Positions 1-9,165 of a stretch of 64,000 nucleotides of DNA are shown here, in pieces. Source of the DNA: Branchipolynoe longqiensis. Taxonomy: Eukaryota; Annelida; Polychaeta; Phyllodocida; Polynoidae. How positions within the stretch are numbered: position 1 is the first letter of the stretch; each line of letters starts with the position of its first letter. The position numbers and the translations under genes were made by a program. The DNA lies in NCBI GenBank assembly GCA_030323885.1, contig CM059187.1, positions 86,194,614 to 86,258,613 on the forward strand, given 5' to 3'. Under the pieces are notes generated by a model. The model saw nothing but the letters and a program-made list of their open reading frames with translations. It searched no databases and was not told the origin of the DNA.

Positions 1-810
1 ACTGGAATACACGGCTTTGAACCCATAGTGTAGCGCAAACTCCCTATACTCATGACTTTTAAACTGTGGACCGTTGCCCGAAATGACCTGACTAGGAATA
101 CCGTGTCTTGCAAAATTGTCCTTCAACGCTTCAATAACAGTGACAGATGACGTATCGCCCAACAGCGTCACCTCAGGATACTTTGTGTAGTAATCCACAG
201 TTATCAGGTAATTCTTATGATTTAACTCAAATAAATCAGCACCAACTTTTTCATACGGCTGAGAGGTGATCGGGTGACTGATCAAGGGCTCGTTATGCAA
301 ACTTTTCTGGTTGTTTTGGCAACTGTCACAACGACTGACCTTATCTTCAATTTGCTTGTTCATATTTGGCCAAAACATACAGTCACGTGCCAACTGCTTG
401 GACTTTGTCACCCCCAGGTGTGTATCATGTAAAGCCTCTATCATTTCACCACGAAGACCCGGAGGAACTACCACCCGATTGCCGTTCATCACAAGATTGT
501 TTTCTATCATTAACTCATGTTTGTATGGGATGTACTGTCTCAGACACGGTGGTGTCTGTATGCGTGTAGTGTCCCACCCATCTTCAATGTGTGAGATTAA
601 CATGGACATGGACACATCTTTTTCGTATTCATTCACAATCTTACTCAACAAACTCGATGACTGCATGTCCACTGCGGCAACGCAGAATGTGTCATCGAAC
701 AGGCTAGCATGACCTACTTTGACACTATGCGCCCTGGACAATGTGTCTGCAAAAAACATCAAAGAACCCTTCAGATGACATAACTGAATATTGTAATTTT
801 GCAATCGCAT
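1..810 (-). pseudogene. Integrase part of pol, after an in-frame stop
   Basis: Translating the minus strand in the frame of the upstream pol ORF gives an open reading frame to the window edge. It contains the integrase zinc-binding region (paired His near 443-453 and CxxC near 318-330) and the catalytic core. The first catalytic Asp lies in an A-D-L-F context near 235. The second, normally S-D-N-G-P-Q-F, reads S-G-N-G-P-Q-F near 75-95, so the catalytic Asp is lost. The third acidic residue lies beyond position 1. Any activity would need a different copy. Confidence 0.85.
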
Positions 811-2427
811 TCACATCCTCTGCATTTTAGCCGAAAGTTTATGTATCGGTTTCTGCATTATCGCCACCAACTGCTTGTGGTCCGTTTGAATTTGAACCTC
901 TTTGCCAAAGATATACTCATGAAACCTCTGGCATCTGAAACAAATGGCGAGCATCTCTTTCTCTATCATGGCATACCCACACTGCGCTGAGTTGAGATGC
1001 GCGCGAGATGCGAGTGCGATCGGCTTGTCATCTTGCATTAACGCAGAACCTAGACCTGACTGACAAGCATCTACCTGAATCACAATGGGTTTCTTAACAT
1101 TGTAATATGACAACGCAGGAGCAGTTCTTAACTTCTCCTTCAACTTATCAAACGCGCCCTGCTGTTCGGCATGCCAGTGCCACGCCACGTCCTTTGCGAG
1201 GAGCGTGCGTAGTGGTTTGGCTATCTCAGACATGTTGGGTATAAACTTGTGTACATACCCAACCATGCCCAGGAACCTTTGGACGCCTTGTTTGTCATGC
1301 GGCTCTGGCATGTCAACTATTGCTTGTATTCTGTCTGGATCAGGCTTCACACCCTGCTGGGTAAGTTGATGACCTACATATTTCACTGTCGTTTTACATA
1401 ACAAAGATTTAGCATCATTTAACTTCAGGTTAACCGACCTAGCTCGGTCCAACACGGCTCGGAGCCGCTCGTTGTGTTCCTCAACGGTTGACCCATATAC
1501 CAAAATATCGTCCGTGACTATCCCAATACCGGGTATATCGCCTATGACACGGTGCATTTCCCGAATAAAAATGTCACCGGCTGTTTTGATGCCAAAAGGC
1601 AAATGGGTGTACCTGTACCGGCCCCACGGAGTATTGAACGTGCACAAACGTGAACTTTCGCTATCTAATTCTATTTGCCAATACCCTGTCTTTGCATCTA
1701 AAACTGAAAAATACTTTGCATCTGCCGTTTTGGCAATAATTTTGTCAATCGTTTTAGTAGGGAAAGGCCCTCTCTTTATCGCCTTGTTCAACTTAGTCGG
1801 ATCCAGACAAATCCTAATCTTGTTTTTTTTTTTTACAATAGTTATAGAATTAACCCACTCGGTAGGTTCATCTTGTTCAACTATAACACCTAACTCAACC
1901 ATGCGATCAAGCTCACTGCATACCTTGCCCTGAATGGCAAACGGAATCCGTCTAGGCCGATCCATGACAGGTTGAACAGATCTATCAACATGAATGACAG
2001 CATTTGCCTTAATCAACCCCAAACCCTGAAAGACATCTTTGTATTCGCTTACCAGCTTCTCCGCCCCAGCACTGGCACTGTTCGTCGGCCCGGAAATGTT
2101 CGTCGGCTCGGAAATGTTCGTCGGCACAGCGCAGTGCACCTCATCCACCCGCACCAGCAGGTTCAACGTCACGCAAGCCTGCTTGCCCAAAATAGGCTGA
2201 CAATCCGGTACCACTTGGAACTTGAGCACTCTGTCGTTGACGTCCAGCAGTGCTTCCCCGTCAGGAGTGATCCGGTGACCGGAGAATGTCGCCAACGAAC
2301 ACCTGCTGTTCGTCAGCCGCCCGGAGCAACTCTGTCGAAGACGTACCTCGGCAGCACGTTCGCCTCCGAACCGGTGTCGAGCTTGAACTTGACAGGACAA
2401 CCGTTCACCCGAACGATCGTGTGCCAC
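811..2427 (-). CDS. pol: Pol ORF: protease end, reverse transcriptase, RNase H
   Basis: 538 codons, but true pol sequence begins around residue 36, where the protease remainder resumes. Reverse transcriptase covers about residues 160-345, with the first catalytic Asp at 244 and the Asp-Asp pair at 306-307 (VTDD; Val in the first position is common in this branch). The connection runs to ~445. RNase H spans ~447-538 with candidate catalytic residues D453, E489 and D516. The ORF is cut by TGA at 811-813 just after RNase H, where homologues read straight on towards integrase. The region from 810 down to 1 is open in the same frame, so the stop is a lesion, not the true end. Confidence 0.9.
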   Translation of the reverse strand: MAHDRSGERLSCQVQARHRFGGERAAEVRLRQSCSGRLTNSRCSLATFSGHRITPDGEALLDVNDRVLKFQVVPDCQPILGKQACVTLNLLVRVDEVHCAVPTNISEPTNISGPTNSASAGAEKLVSEYKDVFQGLGLIKANAVIHVDRSVQPVMDRPRRIPFAIQGKVCSELDRMVELGVIVEQDEPTEWVNSITIVKKKNKIRICLDPTKLNKAIKRGPFPTKTIDKIIAKTADAKYFSVLDAKTGYWQIELDSESSRLCTFNTPWGRYRYTHLPFGIKTAGDIFIREMHRVIGDIPGIGIVTDDILVYGSTVEEHNERLRAVLDRARSVNLKLNDAKSLLCKTTVKYVGHQLTQQGVKPDPDRIQAIVDMPEPHDKQGVQRFLGMVGYVHKFIPNMSEIAKPLRTLLAKDVAWHWHAEQQGAFDKLKEKLRTAPALSYYNVKKPIVIQVDACQSGLGSALMQDDKPIALASRAHLNSAQCGYAMIEKEMLAICFRCQRFHEYIFGKEVQIQTDHKQLVAIMQKPIHKLSAKMQRM

Positions 2428-3377
2428 AGCTCGGCATCCTGACCGGCACCGCGGTCGACGGCCCCGATGAAGAGATCTGTTGCCAGGATGTTGACTTCCG
2501 CTGGATCCGGGCCTTGCTCAGCATTATGAGGGTCAGGCTCTTCCATGTTAAGCTTGTTGACCCTGCCCAGCATGCTCCTGCAGACCTTACTGAAGTGCCC
2601 GATCTTCTTACAGGCTATACAAGCCTTTCCTTTCGCTGGGCAGACTCCCCGGCGGTGTTCATATCCACAGTTCTGCCAGCGGATCTTGAACTCTCCCGCA
2701 CCGGCACCACTGGTATTCCAAGATGGCGATTTCCAAGATGGCGTCGCCGATGACCGAACCGCCGGTCCATCGGTAAACGCATTAGCATAGTTACATATGA
2801 AATCAATCTCCTTACTTTCCATGTCTGACTTGGTGTCCTCCAACAGCGCAGAACTAAACTCACTCATCTCACATATACTGATACATTTTGCCAACGTTAA
2901 CTGCGTAGTTTGTAGCAATTTGTTCCGTAAATTCACATTTCTTACGTCAGCCACAATTACATCGCGCAACAGCGATTCTTCCACTGTACCATACTCACAA
3001 TCCTTCACTTTGTCTCTCAATGCCGTTATATATGTAGCCATATTTTCCGTCGCCTGATTATGTGAAATAAACTTATATCGTGTGATAATGAGACTGCATT
3101 TACCGACACAATAAACGCTAAATGCCTCCGTAAGCGGCACGATCAAATCATGATCAGCGAGAGCAATATCCATATTGGCGAAGACCTTTTGCGCCTCCTC
3201 GCCAGCCACATAAAGAAAGATGCAGCATTGCACTCGTTTTGTCTTCAATACGACACCTGCCGCAGTAGTGTATATATCATATGCTCTGATCCATGTTTTC
3301 CAGTTCGATCTCGCATTGTGGCTGAGGACAAGCTGACCAGGCGGCCGCAAACCCAGCAACGTATTAGCGGGCGGCAT
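2313..3377 (-). CDS. gag: Gag-protease ORF of the Gypsy element
   Basis: 354 codons. Residues ~20-190 match the capsid-like part of Mag-type gag (a Trp-rich start, then a helix-rich region with a Tyr-Lys-Phe segment). A zinc knuckle, C-x2-C-x4-H-x4-C, lies at residues 253-266. An upstream second knuckle looks degenerate, with Trp where the first Cys is expected. The aspartic protease signature DTGS is at 334-337, near the C-terminus. The frame stops in the middle of protease, and the remainder continues in the overlapping frame of the next ORF, a shift of one base near 2320. Mid-domain placement suggests a mutation or sequence error, not programmed frameshifting. The start ATG is just downstream of the primer-binding-like site. 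Confidence 0.85.
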   Translation of the reverse strand: MPPANTLLGLRPPGQLVLSHNARSNWKTWIRAYDIYTTAAGVVLKTKRVQCCIFLYVAGEEAQKVFANMDIALADHDLIVPLTEAFSVYCVGKCSLIITRYKFISHNQATENMATYITALRDKVKDCEYGTVEESLLRDVIVADVRNVNLRNKLLQTTQLTLAKCISICEMSEFSSALLEDTKSDMESKEIDFICNYANAFTDGPAVRSSATPSWKSPSWNTSGAGAGEFKIRWQNCGYEHRRGVCPAKGKACIACKKIGHFSKVCRSMLGRVNKLNMEEPDPHNAEQGPDPAEVNILATDLFIGAVDRGAGQDAELWHTIVRVNGCPVKFKLDTGSEANVLPRYVFDRVAPGG

Positions 3378-3380
3378 TCT

Positions 3381-3396
3381 TCCTCATCTGACACCA
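3381..3396 (-). promoter_or_regulatory. Putative tRNA primer-binding site
   Basis: The minus strand reads TGGTGTCAGATGAGGA immediately after the CA end of the LTR. A primer-binding site starts TGG because it pairs with the CCA end of a tRNA, and it sits directly next to the 5' LTR, as here. The gag ATG follows about four bases later. I did not identify which tRNA would match. Confidence 0.55.
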
Positions 3397-3700
3397 TGTG
3401 AAAGTACGACGTCTGAACACTTTGACTTCTGGATACTGAATGGTTTATTCACGGCCAAGGGCTCGCTTGACCCGCCAGCTAAACTTTCCATGACGTCATC
3501 TCATTAGGATATTCCTTTGTCACAAACTCTGCATCTCGTTAACATATATTAGCCACACACCTATACGTCTATTACGCATATATCACACTTGCCTCAGAAG
3601 TCAGTGCAGACCACTAAACAAGCATAGAAACTATAGAAACCAGAGCACTTATCTAGATTCTTCTCAACTTAGATATTATTGTAATACAGTGATGTTGACA
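3397..3700 (-). repeat. Putative 5' LTR of the Gypsy element
   Basis: On the minus strand the segment begins TGTCAACATC at 3700 and ends TTTCACA at 3397, the usual TG...CA ends. It carries an AATAAA near 3445 and a CRE-like TGACGTCA near 3493. It directly precedes the TGG that starts the primer-binding-like site. The outer boundary at 3700 is chosen by the TG end only; the matching 3' LTR is off-window, so it cannot be confirmed by LTR-LTR alignment. Confidence 0.6.
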
Positions 3701-4384
3701 CTGTGAGTTCTAGTTTGCAACTGTCTTTATTGAGAACGTTCTCTCATGATGTAAGCCTGTGCCACACTGGGGGCGTTCAGAAAACAACACAACTGAAACA
3801 GACATACATTAAATCTCCCTTTCAATGGAACAGAGGAACACGATTCAATCATACCATGATGCACAATTACCCTTTTCCTTATTTTTCCTTTTAAAATAAA
3901 ATGTGTACATATATTGAGGTCACAATGTATATTTTGATATTTTCAAGGAACTTGATAATTAATGGTAACATTTCGTATGTAAATAGACTTTTCTATCACA
4001 ATATTCATTACTGTATTTTATTAACAAAATTTCCCCAAATGTTCAAATTAATATTCATGCCTAATTATAACAATGGCATCAGTGAACATTTTATTATATT
4101 TTGTCTATATAAGTATTGAGTCAATATTTATTTGATAACATCTATGACATGTAAGACAACTTAAACAAAGCATTTATAAAAATGCATACTCAGTTAGCTT
4201 CATGTGTCGTTTCTTATATTTGCATGTGTTGTGTCCATTCTTTGTTTGACCTTAACTATGGGTATTTCTTATTCTACTGCATTTCTAGCATGTCACTTGC
4301 TTAATAATAACAGTTGCATTAGTGGACATTAAAAGAAAAAGTATTGAGTCAATATTTATTTGTTAACATTGATGACATGCATGT
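3701..4384. other. AT-rich unique DNA with a diverged internal duplication
   Basis: No coding signal or RNA gene seen. A diverged direct duplication is visible: 4060-4172 and 4301-4398 share a TAAT(A/T)ATAAC..GCAT.AGTG start, a run containing GTATTGAGTCAATATTTATT, and a GA.GACATG segment. This may be a remnant of an old transposon. Confidence 0.4.
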
Positions 4385-4636
4385 GTGAAGCATTTGTCGT
4401 TACAAAGAAGGCACGAGCTAAATCAATTTATTAGAACATATTACTGCTGTGTTGTGAGACTTGTTATGTGCACACAGAAATAGGTTTTTCACATTTTCAC
4501 TTCAAATATTTCCAAAGTCTACCATATATAATAAAAGTTACCCCAATGTAAAGTAACAATCAACTTTATATATTTCTATAGAAATATTCTGGTAGAAACT
4601 CAGAAATATCCTATTATACAACTAAAAGCAAAATAA
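4385..4636 (+). mobile_element. Degenerate MITE-1 copy, left end missing
   Basis: Alignable by eye to the full MITE-1 copy at 58583-58935 from its internal ATTTGTCG motif through to a decayed right terminal repeat (CAACTAAAAG in place of CAACTTTAAG). Many substitutions indicate an old copy. Confidence 0.55.
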
Positions 4637-4755
4637 GACCTACTTTTGCCCCTAATTTTATTATCAGTTAGGCAGCATTTGGCTCCGAGATCGAAGTCAA
4701 GCCAAGAACAGATAAGCTGGCCATTAAGAATTGTGCACTCCCATAGACCCATCCC

Positions 4756-4815
4756 CACCCTCCTCCCTCCTCCCTCCTCCCTCCTCCCTCCTCCCTTCTC
4801 CCTCCTCCTTCCCCA
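4756..4815. repeat. Pyrimidine microsatellite, CCTCCCT type
   Basis: Direct reading shows a run of CCTCCCT/CCTCCTT units. Its minus-strand translation gives the Gly/Glu/Arg-rich frames around it, which are artefacts. Confidence 0.9.
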
Positions 4816-4890
4816 ATGTCGTGGAGGACGGATCCGGGAGGCGGGAGGCGGGGACACCCACAGATAACTGTGTACAACATTGCCCTAGCG

Positions 4891-5383
4891 CCGGTGTTGC
4901 AGTTTCCACGGCACACCAGTTTGCAAGGGACACATCGCTTCTGCGCATGCATCAAAATCGAACAACATCGTCACTAACCTTATGAATTTAATATAATGTT
5001 TTTGGTAAAGATGTTTTCTAAATGTGTACCAGGCGACTTGTTTCTAAGTAGTGTGGTTTTAGAGATATTTCACTTTTTCTGTATTTTCTGTATGAAGATT
5101 GCTCACGACCATTGACAATGCCTTGAGCTTGACAGTCTGTGCAGTGCAAAACATTAGTTTTATTCAAAATTAACAGAAGTGCAGAAGCCTAACCTTATAA
5201 ATTTAATATAATCTATTCATTGAATATGTTTTCTATATGCTTCTAGGTGGGTTGCTTCGAGGTGGTGTAATTTGAGAGATATTTGACTTTTTCTGTATGA
5301 AGATTTGCTCACAGACATTGACAATGCATTTTGAATGTATGTGTCCCTCGCAAACTGGTGTGCCGCGGAAACTGCAACACCGG
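4891..5383. mobile_element. Non-autonomous DNA element with 43-bp terminal inverted repeats
   Basis: The left end 4891-4933 starts CCGGTGTTGCAGTTTCC and is matched by the inverted right end 5341-5383 with only about two mismatches. Inside are two diverged direct copies of ~150 bp (about 4978-5140 and 5190-5335), each starting AACCTTAT.AATTTAATATAAT and each carrying GATATTT.ACTTTTTCTGTAT. No transposase frame is present. No convincing target-site duplication was found, so the superfamily is open. Confidence 0.8.
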
Positions 5384-5634
5384 GCATTCATTTGGAAAGG
5401 AAGGAATGTTCGCTGAAGATCGCCTACTAGTTATTAAAACAGCCCCACCCACCATCAGGTTGATTGCTTAATAAAAGTGGCTGCAGTTCTACACACGTCA
5501 TCGACGGCGCGTGTGAGATGGGCTTAGGTAGGCGTGTGAGCAGCATTCCACGCCATCAGGTCCACAATAACTAGGGGGGGACACTCTAAAAGTAATGTGG
5601 CACTGGGTGTATACCCGCGACGCGTGTCAGTAAT
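5384..5634. other. No feature recognised
   Basis: Mixed-composition sequence between the TIR element and the 166-bp repeat. The short frames here extend from repeat sequence and show no protein family signature. Confidence 0.5.
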
Positions 5635-6296
5635 GGCGCCAGTGATCCTTAGACTTACAGCATGGCGCTGACGCAGTGTGTTAAAGGGAGTGACCAACCG
5701 ATCAGAAGGCAAGAATGGAGATTTTGAAATGGGTCAAAGCTTCTGAAATTTGAAAATGTGGGCCTCTCGTAAAAGGTACATTATGAAGCAGCAGAGCCAA
5801 TGATCCGTACACTTACAGTATGGCGCTGATGCAATGTGTTTAAGGGAGTGACCATCTGATCATCCGATCAAAAGGCAAGAATGGAGATTTTGAAATAGGT
5901 CAAAGCTGCAGCAATGTGAAAATGTGGGGGTCACGTAGAAGGTACATTATGAAGCAGCGGAGCCAATGATCCGTACACTTACAGTATGGCGCTGATGCAG
6001 TGTGTTTAAGGGAGTGACCATCTGATCATCCGATCAAAAGGCAAGAATGGAGATTTTGACATGGGTCAAAGCTTCCGAAATTTGAAGATGTAGGGGTCAC
6101 GTAAAAGGTACATTATGAAGTAGCGGAGCCAGTGATCCTTACACTTACAGCATGGTGCTGATGCAGTGTGTTTAAGGGAGTGACCATCTGATCATCCGAT
6201 CCAAAGGCAAGAATTGAGATTTTGAAATGGGTCAAAGCTTCCAAAATTTGAAAATGTAGGGGCCGCGTAAAATGTACATTATGAATCAGCTGAGGG
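5635..6296. repeat. Tandem repeat, ~166-bp unit, about 4 copies
   Basis: The string GTGATCC/ATGATCC followed by a T-ACACTTACAG(C/T)ATGG block recurs near 5640, 5799, 5965 and 6130. Each is followed by GGAGTGACCA, GGCAAGAAT and GAGATTTTGA blocks. Copies are ~85-95% alike by eye. The short minus-strand frames at 5524-5712 and 6113-6439 come from this repeat. Confidence 0.85.
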
Positions 6297-6968
6297 TGTA
6301 GAGGATTCTCAACCACTACGCGGTGTATGCATTGGGATGCCAGTCCACCGTCATTTCCCAGTGCATAGGTGGAGGGCATGCAACATTCTTGGCTACGCTG
6401 ACATGTCTGCCTCTCTGCGTCTTGCTCCTTAATACTCACTTATACCTTAATGCCACTAGCCTTCATACTTCAATGTCCACCCCCTCAGATTCGTGACCGA
6501 TCTAACATTCGCCCCAACTTTATTCGAGATTGAGGTTAGTTTCACAACTGATCCTAGAAAACTGCCAGGAGTGCAATAATTTACTTCACTGTGCCTCTAT
6601 GCAAAAGTAAAAGTGATAGTGTTATTCATGTATTTTTCAAACAAGGATGCAGACAAAGAAAGACTTCACCTGGATGGCAAAGAATTAGAGAAATTACAGA
6701 TGTCTCAGCACTGTCTAGTAAAGATTTGCCAGTAATTACAGGTGTGCTGGTGAGTGTTTCTGCACCTCCAGTAGGTATTTAGTGCAATCGCAGATCTCTC
6801 AGCAGTGACTTTGAGTGCATTTGAAAACAAGGCTACATGCAACGAGACGGTGGCACTCCACGAGCTGGGGATGGCTCGCCTGAATATGCATGTGTCTTTC
6901 AGTTATATTGTGGAGATAAGTTTGAATATAATATATCACCTCAGAAATACAGGATCCGATTACCAACC
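6297..6968. other. No gene or repeat recognised
   Basis: Short open frames occur (for example 6591-6782, plus) but show no family signature, no compositional bias and no neighbouring exon-like segments. Confidence 0.4.
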
Positions 6969-7156
6969 TTAAAGTTGCATAATTTAATAAAAGCATCACA
7001 TTTTCCTACATATCCCACTAGATATTGATAGTAATTAAACTGTTATTGCGGTTTGTTGCTCCTGTGTTAAGCGGATATGCTCAACATTGTCTACGTTCAG
7101 CATTTGGATGTGTATGCCCAAATTCATTTTGCATGAGTTCTTTCACATTAAATATC

Positions 7157-7815
7157 ACCGGGCGTGGTGGCTGAATCGGTAAAGCGCAGACCTCCTGTCC
7201 GAGAGATCATGAGTTTAATTCCTGGTCGAGTCAAAACAATGAATTACTAAATTGATACTTGTCGCTTCCTAGCCTGGCGCTCGGCATTACTAAGATAAGA
7301 ACTGGTTAGCTGAGTGTCATGATAATGTGACTGAATGGGATATCGTGTCATGGTGCTGGTGGCCTGATTTCCCAGTGGGGCCACACTATAAAGTCGCTAT
7401 GAGTGTGCACTGTCACAAGTCGGCACCCGTCCTAATATGACCTTAGATCTTGCCAGGACATAAAACTGCAGGAGCGACTATTACCAGGATAACGAGTGTT
7501 GTGTCCATGAAGTACACATACATTAGTCCACCAGCACAAATTTACCTGATGGCTGATATATGTGACCTAACAAAGAAAGTAGGCCACAGAGACCGAAGAC
7601 CAGCATTTAAGACCAAGAAGGCACTCATGGAACACATGGAACACATGGAACACATGGAACAGGAATACAAACAAGCTCATGACACACTCAGCACACTAAC
7701 AAAGATGCCAGTGATCTGCGAACTCATGGGCATGGACATGGAAATGTACTATGGCCACAAAAGAAACCCAAGAGTACCAGAGACTGGTAGATGAGTGCAT
7801 ACCGGAAACCAACCA
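7157..7815 (+). mobile_element. SINE-A insertion with ~330 bp of extra sequence before its tail
   Basis: A tRNA-like head (A-box-like TGGCTGAATCGG, B-box-like sequence near 7214) is followed by the SINE-A body to about 7473. Usual copies then end in a short ACCAACC tail. Here ~330 bp of unrelated sequence intervenes, and the tail AACCAACC appears only at 7808-7815. A perfect 12-bp duplication, ACATTAAATATC, flanks the whole unit (7145-7156 and 7816-7827). The extra DNA therefore came in with the same retrotransposition event or was added inside the element later. Confidence 0.85.
7450..7794 (+). CDS. Unrecognised ORF in the extra segment of the SINE
   Basis: 114 codons. The first ~8 codons are SINE 3' sequence; the rest lies in the extra segment. 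A short 12-bp repeat near 7629-7658 encodes Met-Glu-His repeats. The centre is Lys/Arg-rich and the composition looks protein-like, but I recognise no family. It could be a transduced mRNA fragment or chance. No signal peptide or membrane segment is seen. Confidence 0.2.
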   Translation: MPGHKTAGATITRITSVVSMKYTYISPPAQIYLMADICDLTKKVGHRDRRPAFKTKKALMEHMEHMEHMEQEYKQAHDTLSTLTKMPVICELMGMDMEMYYGHKRNPRVPETGR

Positions 7816-7956
7816 ACATTAAATATCTCCGAGATTAATCTCTTAAAATAAAAGTTACATCAAGCTAAAGTAATATATATATATATATATTGTAAAGATG
7901 AACCGAATATCTTTAGCTATAAAATATTTCAGAAATCTATAATAATCAGATTGTGC

Positions 7957-8018
7957 AACATTAAGCTGCAAGGGGCTTGATCAGTACTTGGATGAGGGAC
8001 TACCCAGGGATACAGACT
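7957..8018 (+). pseudogene. 5S rRNA-like 3'-half fragment
   Basis: The stretch contains AGTACTTGGATGAGGGAC followed by GGGATAC, closely resembling the 3' half of animal 5S rRNA (the AGTACTTGGATGG-GACC block and the GGGAATACC block), and is preceded by a TTAAGC..GGGC part in the right place. The 5' half is replaced by the MITE-1 end. It could be a 5S-derived SINE head or a truncated pseudogene. An A/T-rich AATAAAGAAGAAG follows at 8090. Confidence 0.5.
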
Positions 8019-8339
8019 TACTGCCTGCCAAATAAGTAGTAAAGTTGTATATAGCACAGCAATATACCATGAACAGGAATATGGGTAAATAAAGAAGAAG
8101 GGTGGAGGGTGGGTAATAATTGCATGGGCTGGAGGGTGCAGAGCATGGTGCCGCAGTGGTGGGAGAGGTTGCTGGGAAGGAGATGGTTAAAAGCTCCGGG
8201 GCAAGGGGAGTGTTGGTGGATGGGAGGCGGTGAGAGGAGGACGAATGTAAATCGGTTCCCACCCGATTCACGCCATGGGGGAGGGAGGGGGATTGGTTGT
8301 AAGATCTGTGGTAAAGGTTTCTTGGAAGACGGTGAGGCA

Positions 8340-9165
8340 TTGTGGGGGGTGGGGGTATCTGATATATGGGATGTGGTGTGGGATGTGGTGTGTGGAATAT
8401 AGTATATGGGGGATGAGTGAGATGTGATTGTGGAATGTGGTGTGTGAGATGTTGTGTGTGAGATGCAGTGTATGGGATGTGGTGTATGGGATGTCGTGCA
8501 TGGGATGTGATGTGGGTTGTGGTTTGTGGCACATGATATGTGGTATGTGGTGTGGACATGGTGTGTGGGATGAGTGAGATATGTGAGATGGGGTGTGTGG
8601 AATGAGTGAGATGTATGGGATGTGATTTTGGGATGTGGTGTGTAGGATGTGGTGTGTGCAATGTGGTGTGTAATGTTGTGTATAGGACGTGGTATGTGGT
8701 ATATGGGACGTGGTGTGTGAGATGTGGTTATGGGACGTGGCGTGCGGGATGTTGTGTGTGGGATGTGTTGTGGGAGGTGGTGTGCAGAACGTGGTGTGTG
8801 GAATGTGGTGTGTGGGACGCGGTATATGATGTGGTGAATGGGATGTGGTGTCCGGGATGTGGTATGTCGGAAGTGGTGTGTGTAATGTGATGGGTGGTGT
8901 GCATTGTGAGGTATGGGATGTGGTGTGGGATGTGGTGTGTGGGATGTGGGATTTGGTGCATGGGATGTGATGTGGAATGTTGTGTTGTAATGTCGGTGCG
9001 TAATGTGGTGTGTGGAATGTGGTATTTGCGGTATGATGTGTATAAGGTGGTGTGTGTAATATGGTGTGTAGTGTGGTGTGCGGGACGTGTTGTGTGGGAC
9101 GTGGTGTGTGGGACGGGGTGTTGTAATGTGGTGTGCGGGATGTGGTGTGCCGGAGACGACCTGCA
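8340..9165. repeat. GT-rich array, GTGGGATGTGGTGT type
   Basis: Irregular repeats of GTGGGATGTGG, TGTGTGGAATG and similar words fill this stretch. The absence of stop codons creates His/Thr/Pro-rich minus-strand frames (up to 470 codons), which are artefacts. Confidence 0.9.

Larger units (their letters stand above)
1..3700 (-). mobile_element. Ty3/Gypsy-type LTR retrotransposon, truncated by window edge
   Basis: Read on the minus strand the order is LTR, primer-binding-like site, gag with a CCHC knuckle, protease, reverse transcriptase, RNase H and integrase. That order is diagnostic of Ty3/Gypsy elements, and the gag resembles the Mag-like branch. The 3' end (rest of integrase and 3' LTR) lies left of position 1, so the target-site duplication cannot be tested. 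Three lesions are visible: a frameshift inside protease near 2320, an in-frame TGA at 811-813, and Gly in place of the second catalytic Asp of integrase. The copy is probably dead, though frames are otherwise well preserved, so the insertion is not very old. Confidence 0.93.
6969..7964 (+). mobile_element. MITE-1 copy interrupted by a SINE-A insertion
   Basis: The left end TTAAAGTTGCAT at 6969 and right end TGCAACATTAA at 7954-7964 are MITE-1 termini. The MITE interior is split at 7156: CCCAAATTCATTTTGCATG lies left of the SINE, and the continuation (TCCGAGATTAATC..., AAAATAAAAGTTAC) lies right of it. Removing 7157-7827 leaves ~325 bp, close to the length of uninterrupted copies. Both ends sit on TTAA, as in other copies. 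Confidence 0.8.

Noticed and set aside
311..712. 133-codon plus-strand frame
   Set aside because: Antisense shadow of the integrase region on the minus strand.
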